36,592 bases of DNA, from positions 1 through 36,592 of the forward strand of contig JBBSBE010000024.1 of NCBI GenBank assembly GCA_038251625.1, in the 5' to 3' direction. The translations under genes and the position numbers were made by a program. Source of the DNA: JBBQXK01 sp038251625 (GTDB taxonomy: Bacteria; Pseudomonadota; Alphaproteobacteria; Rhodobacterales; Rhodobacteraceae). The notes below the pieces were generated by a model. The model searched no databases and was not told where the DNA came from. It was given only the letters and a program-made list of their open reading frames with translations. This document shows, piece after piece, positions 35,238 to 36,592 of this stretch. How positions within the stretch are numbered: position 1 is the first letter of the stretch; the number at the start of each line of letters is the position of its first letter.

Positions 35238-35524
35238 CCGAGGCATACGACCGCATCCTGAAGGGCCTGCAAGAGGTCGAGGCCTACCTGCAAGGCAACA
35301 CCACCGGCGCCATCGTCCATCAGATCGAGGTGCCGGTCCCCGACGTCCGCGCCATCCGCGCCCGCACCGGCCTCAGCCAGGCCGACTTCGCCCGTTCCAT
35401 CGGCGTGAAGAAGGCGACCCTGCTGAATTGGGAACAGAACCGGCGAACGCCAGACGGCCCCGCGCGGGTGCTTCTGGCGCTGATCGAGCGGGAACCGGGG
35501 ATTGTGGGGCGGGTATTGGGCTGA
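35234..35524 (+). CDS. NadS/HigA-like antitoxin with XRE helix-turn-helix
   Basis: A 96-residue protein. The N-terminus (MTEAYDRILKGLQEVEAYLQGN) probably wraps the toxin. The C-terminal XRE-type domain reads IRARTGLSQADFARSIGVKKATLLNWEQNRRTPDGPARVLLALI. The order and sequence match NadS-type antitoxins that pair with RelE/HigB toxins. It would repress the module through the palindrome at 34873-34890. Confidence 0.9.
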   Translation: MTEAYDRILKGLQEVEAYLQGNTTGAIVHQIEVPVPDVRAIRARTGLSQADFARSIGVKKATLLNWEQNRRTPDGPARVLLALIEREPGIVGRVLG

Positions 35525-35536
35525 GGGGGGGGGCGA

Positions 35537-35932
35537 ATGAAAGCGCGTTTAAGTGAAAAGAAGTGCGCAGGAAGATCACGATATTCCCTAAGGAGCAAAC
35601 ATGTTTGGCGGACCCAGCTATTCAACTGGGTTGGCTTGGCTCTCATTTTTATTGGACTATCCACAGGTCAATGCGCTGCAAGATCGTTGGAAGAATGCGT
35701 TTCGAATATGCTTATCGAAGTCGGCTCTTATTCTTCCCTACTTGATAGTGAAGTTGAAAATTTGAATCTCATTCAACGACACCAAGACAAAATGTTGCCG
35801 AATCTTAGGACTGTTGCGGAGAGTACGTTTGATATATCCAGCGAGGGAAAAATTCTTTCTGTGAAGCGCTATCGAAGAGATGAACTTTTCTATTCTATAG
35901 TTTATGTTTGCCTCAATTATCCGACGTTGTAG
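35537..35932 (+). CDS. Hypothetical protein, AT-rich orphan
   Basis: A 131-residue protein I do not recognise. After a basic start (about 1-28) a hydrophobic stretch (LFNWVGLALIFIGLSTG) ending in QCAARS may be a signal peptide or membrane anchor; the mature part is polar with two Cys (about 54 and 126). Base composition is far more AT-rich than neighbours and the codons differ, suggesting transfer. It follows the NadS gene by 12 bases, which include a G-run, and ends 12 bases before a REP variant. Confidence 0.55.
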   Translation: MKARLSEKKCAGRSRYSLRSKHVWRTQLFNWVGLALIFIGLSTGQCAARSLEECVSNMLIEVGSYSSLLDSEVENLNLIQRHQDKMLPNLRTVAESTFDISSEGKILSVKRYRRDELFYSIVYVCLNYPTL

Positions 35933-35944
35933 CGCATCGAAAAC

Positions 35945-35969
35945 GTAGGGTGCGCATTCATTGCGCACC
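35945..35969 (+). repeat. Variant REP sequence
   Basis: GTAGGGTGCGC (35945-35955) and TGCGCACC (35962-35969) form an 8-bp stem around TTCAT. It shares the GTAG head, the GGTGCGC/GCGCACC stem and the following TTTCCGGC with the REPIN at 22611, but has three extra loop bases. No inverted partner was found within 100 bases. Confidence 0.8.
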
Positions 35970-36002
35970 TTTCCGGCGACACATCCCCCATCCCAAGCCT
36001 AC

Positions 36003-36027
36003 GAAAACGCTCCAGCGGAGCGTTTTC
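36003..36027. other. Perfect 11-bp hairpin
   Basis: GAAAACGCTCC (36003-36013) pairs perfectly with GGAGCGTTTTC (36017-36027) around AGC. The T-run favours termination on either strand. It belongs to the 473-base stretch 35933-36405, which contains no gene I can support. Confidence 0.65.
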
Positions 36028-36134
36028 TGCGCTCATCCGACCAAGCCCCCGCTGTCCCCCACCACCTATGAAGCCAAACAGCAGCTTGCCTCAGCGGGCG
36101 CATCAGTGCCTGCCGGGAGGTGCTGAGCGATCAG

Positions 36135-36155
36135 AAGACGTCCAGTGGACGTTTT
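36135..36155. other. Second, related hairpin
   Basis: AAGACGTCC (36135-36143) pairs with GGACGTTTT (36147-36155) around AGT, with one G-U pair. Its layout (A-run, CG, TCC loop GGA, CG, T-run) mirrors the hairpin at 36003, suggesting a small repeat family. Confidence 0.55.
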
Positions 36156-36288
36156 GAGCAAAGGACGCCCGGCCCATGGCTGGGCAAAGTGGCAGGCGCT
36201 CCTCCGATCACGGCCCGTGCACACCACCCGCCCCATCGCTCCCCCCCCGTTGCAGCCCCCGTTGCATCCCTCCGCCCACCGAACGGTC

Positions 36289-36344
36289 TGTCGGTACAGA
36301 AAACCGACGCGGAACCGACGCGCGCGGGACGGAAAACCGACGCG
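36289..36344 (+). repeat. Phased ACCGACGCG repeats upstream of the DUF1194 gene
   Basis: Exact copies of ACCGACGCG start at 36303, 36314 and 36336, spaced 11 and 22 bases, one and two helical turns. An inverted near-copy (TGTCGGT, 36289-36295) precedes them. They lie 60-120 bases before the next start codon, where an activator or repressor array could act. Confidence 0.55.
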
Positions 36345-36405
36345 TCTTTTCCCGGATCGCCGCCTTCCGCTCGCCATGTCGCCGGGTCGTGCTATCTCTC
36401 CGGGT

Positions 36406-36592
36406 ATGCGCATGGTGCTCGTCTTCCTTCTCCTTCTCGCATCCCCCCTTCGGGCGGCGGAAGTGGATGTGGAACTTGTGCTTCTGGCCGATGTGACAGG
36501 CTCGATCGACGTTGAAGAGGCCCGCTTCCAGCGGCAGGGATACGCCGAGGCGCTGACCGATCCGCGCGTGCTCGACGCGATCCGCAACACCC
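36406..36592 (+). CDS. DUF1194 (VWA-like) secreted protein, C-terminus beyond window
   Basis: An open frame of 62 codons runs off the right edge. A signal peptide (MRMVLVFLLLLASPLRAAE) is followed by VDVELVLLADVTGSIDVEEARFQRQGYAEALTDPRVLDAI, the opening of DUF1194. This family has a von Willebrand A fold, and ADVTGSID is a MIDAS-like metal site (DxSxS normally, here DVTGS). The start could be ATG 36406 or 36412; neither has a strong ribosome site. Function unknown. Confidence 0.85.
   Translation, partial: MRMVLVFLLLLASPLRAAEVDVELVLLADVTGSIDVEEARFQRQGYAEALTDPRVLDAIRNT

Noticed and set aside
36231..36275. Short direct repeat CCCCCGTTGCA in the non-coding stretch
   Set aside because: Only two adjacent partial copies in C-rich sequence; not convincing as a repeat element.

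Overview
The window is GC-rich (clearly above 60%) alphaproteobacterial chromosome, most likely from the Rhodobacteraceae/Paracoccaceae. The evidence is an F1 ATP synthase cluster in the order atpH-A-G-D, ClpA, ParE, NadD, DUF2125, DUF1194 and DUF2254 proteins typical of that family, a VPLPA-type C-terminal sorting tail, and frequent GTG/TTG starts. No tRNA, rRNA, CRISPR array or prophage was seen. The closest genus cannot be named from the sequence alone.

Layout. 1-4314: ATP synthase F1 genes on the minus strand (atpD cut by the window edge), with a candidate promoter. 4423-9596: a methyltransferase divergent from a glyoxalase II, then clpA with a possible heat-shock promoter and a clear terminator, then a GcvA-like LysR regulator. 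9615-14472 (minus): a ChaC cyclotransferase followed by a tight three-gene unit of a MotA/ExbB-like channel, a MotB-like OmpA protein with a very long coiled coil, and a DUF2254 membrane protein. 14541-18608: DUF2125 protein, nadD, a GNAT acetyltransferase and a class III nucleotide cyclase with TPR repeats. 18749-20341: a cobalt-type nitrile hydratase operon (alpha, beta, accessory protein). 20404-22059: ettA.

22096-23277 is an accessory island. It holds an AT-rich orphan lipoprotein gene and a REP-associated tyrosine transposase (RAYT) whose stop codon lies inside one arm of a perfect 26-bp inverted repeat (a REPIN). A third identical REP lies just upstream of the RAYT. A variant REP recurs at 35945, beside another AT-rich orphan gene.

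23294-26863 (plus): small conserved proteins (DUF4256, YciI, DUF465), a DUF3309 protein and a 25-residue membrane microprotein behind a GGAAC-N17-CGTT (EcfG-like) promoter, then rlmJ, a PhzF-family enzyme and a DUF1330 protein. 26995-30566 (minus): methyltransferase, DUF1007 and NicO metal-transport pair, MATE exporter. 30656-31318: a VPLPA-CTERM surface protein, divergent from a glutathione S-transferase across a strong palindrome. 32169-35524: a Phd/Doc module, parE and a RelE/NadS module, so the topoisomerase IV gene is bracketed by two toxin-antitoxin pairs. 35537-36592: AT-rich orphan gene, a 470-bp non-coding stretch with hairpins and helically phased ACCGACGCG repeats, and the start of a DUF1194 protein.

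Most of the window is housekeeping. The parts most worth a second look are the RAYT/REPIN set, the stator-like operon, the stress-promoter microprotein pair, the nitrile hydratase operon without a visible amidase, the Doc with altered motif, and the phased repeats.
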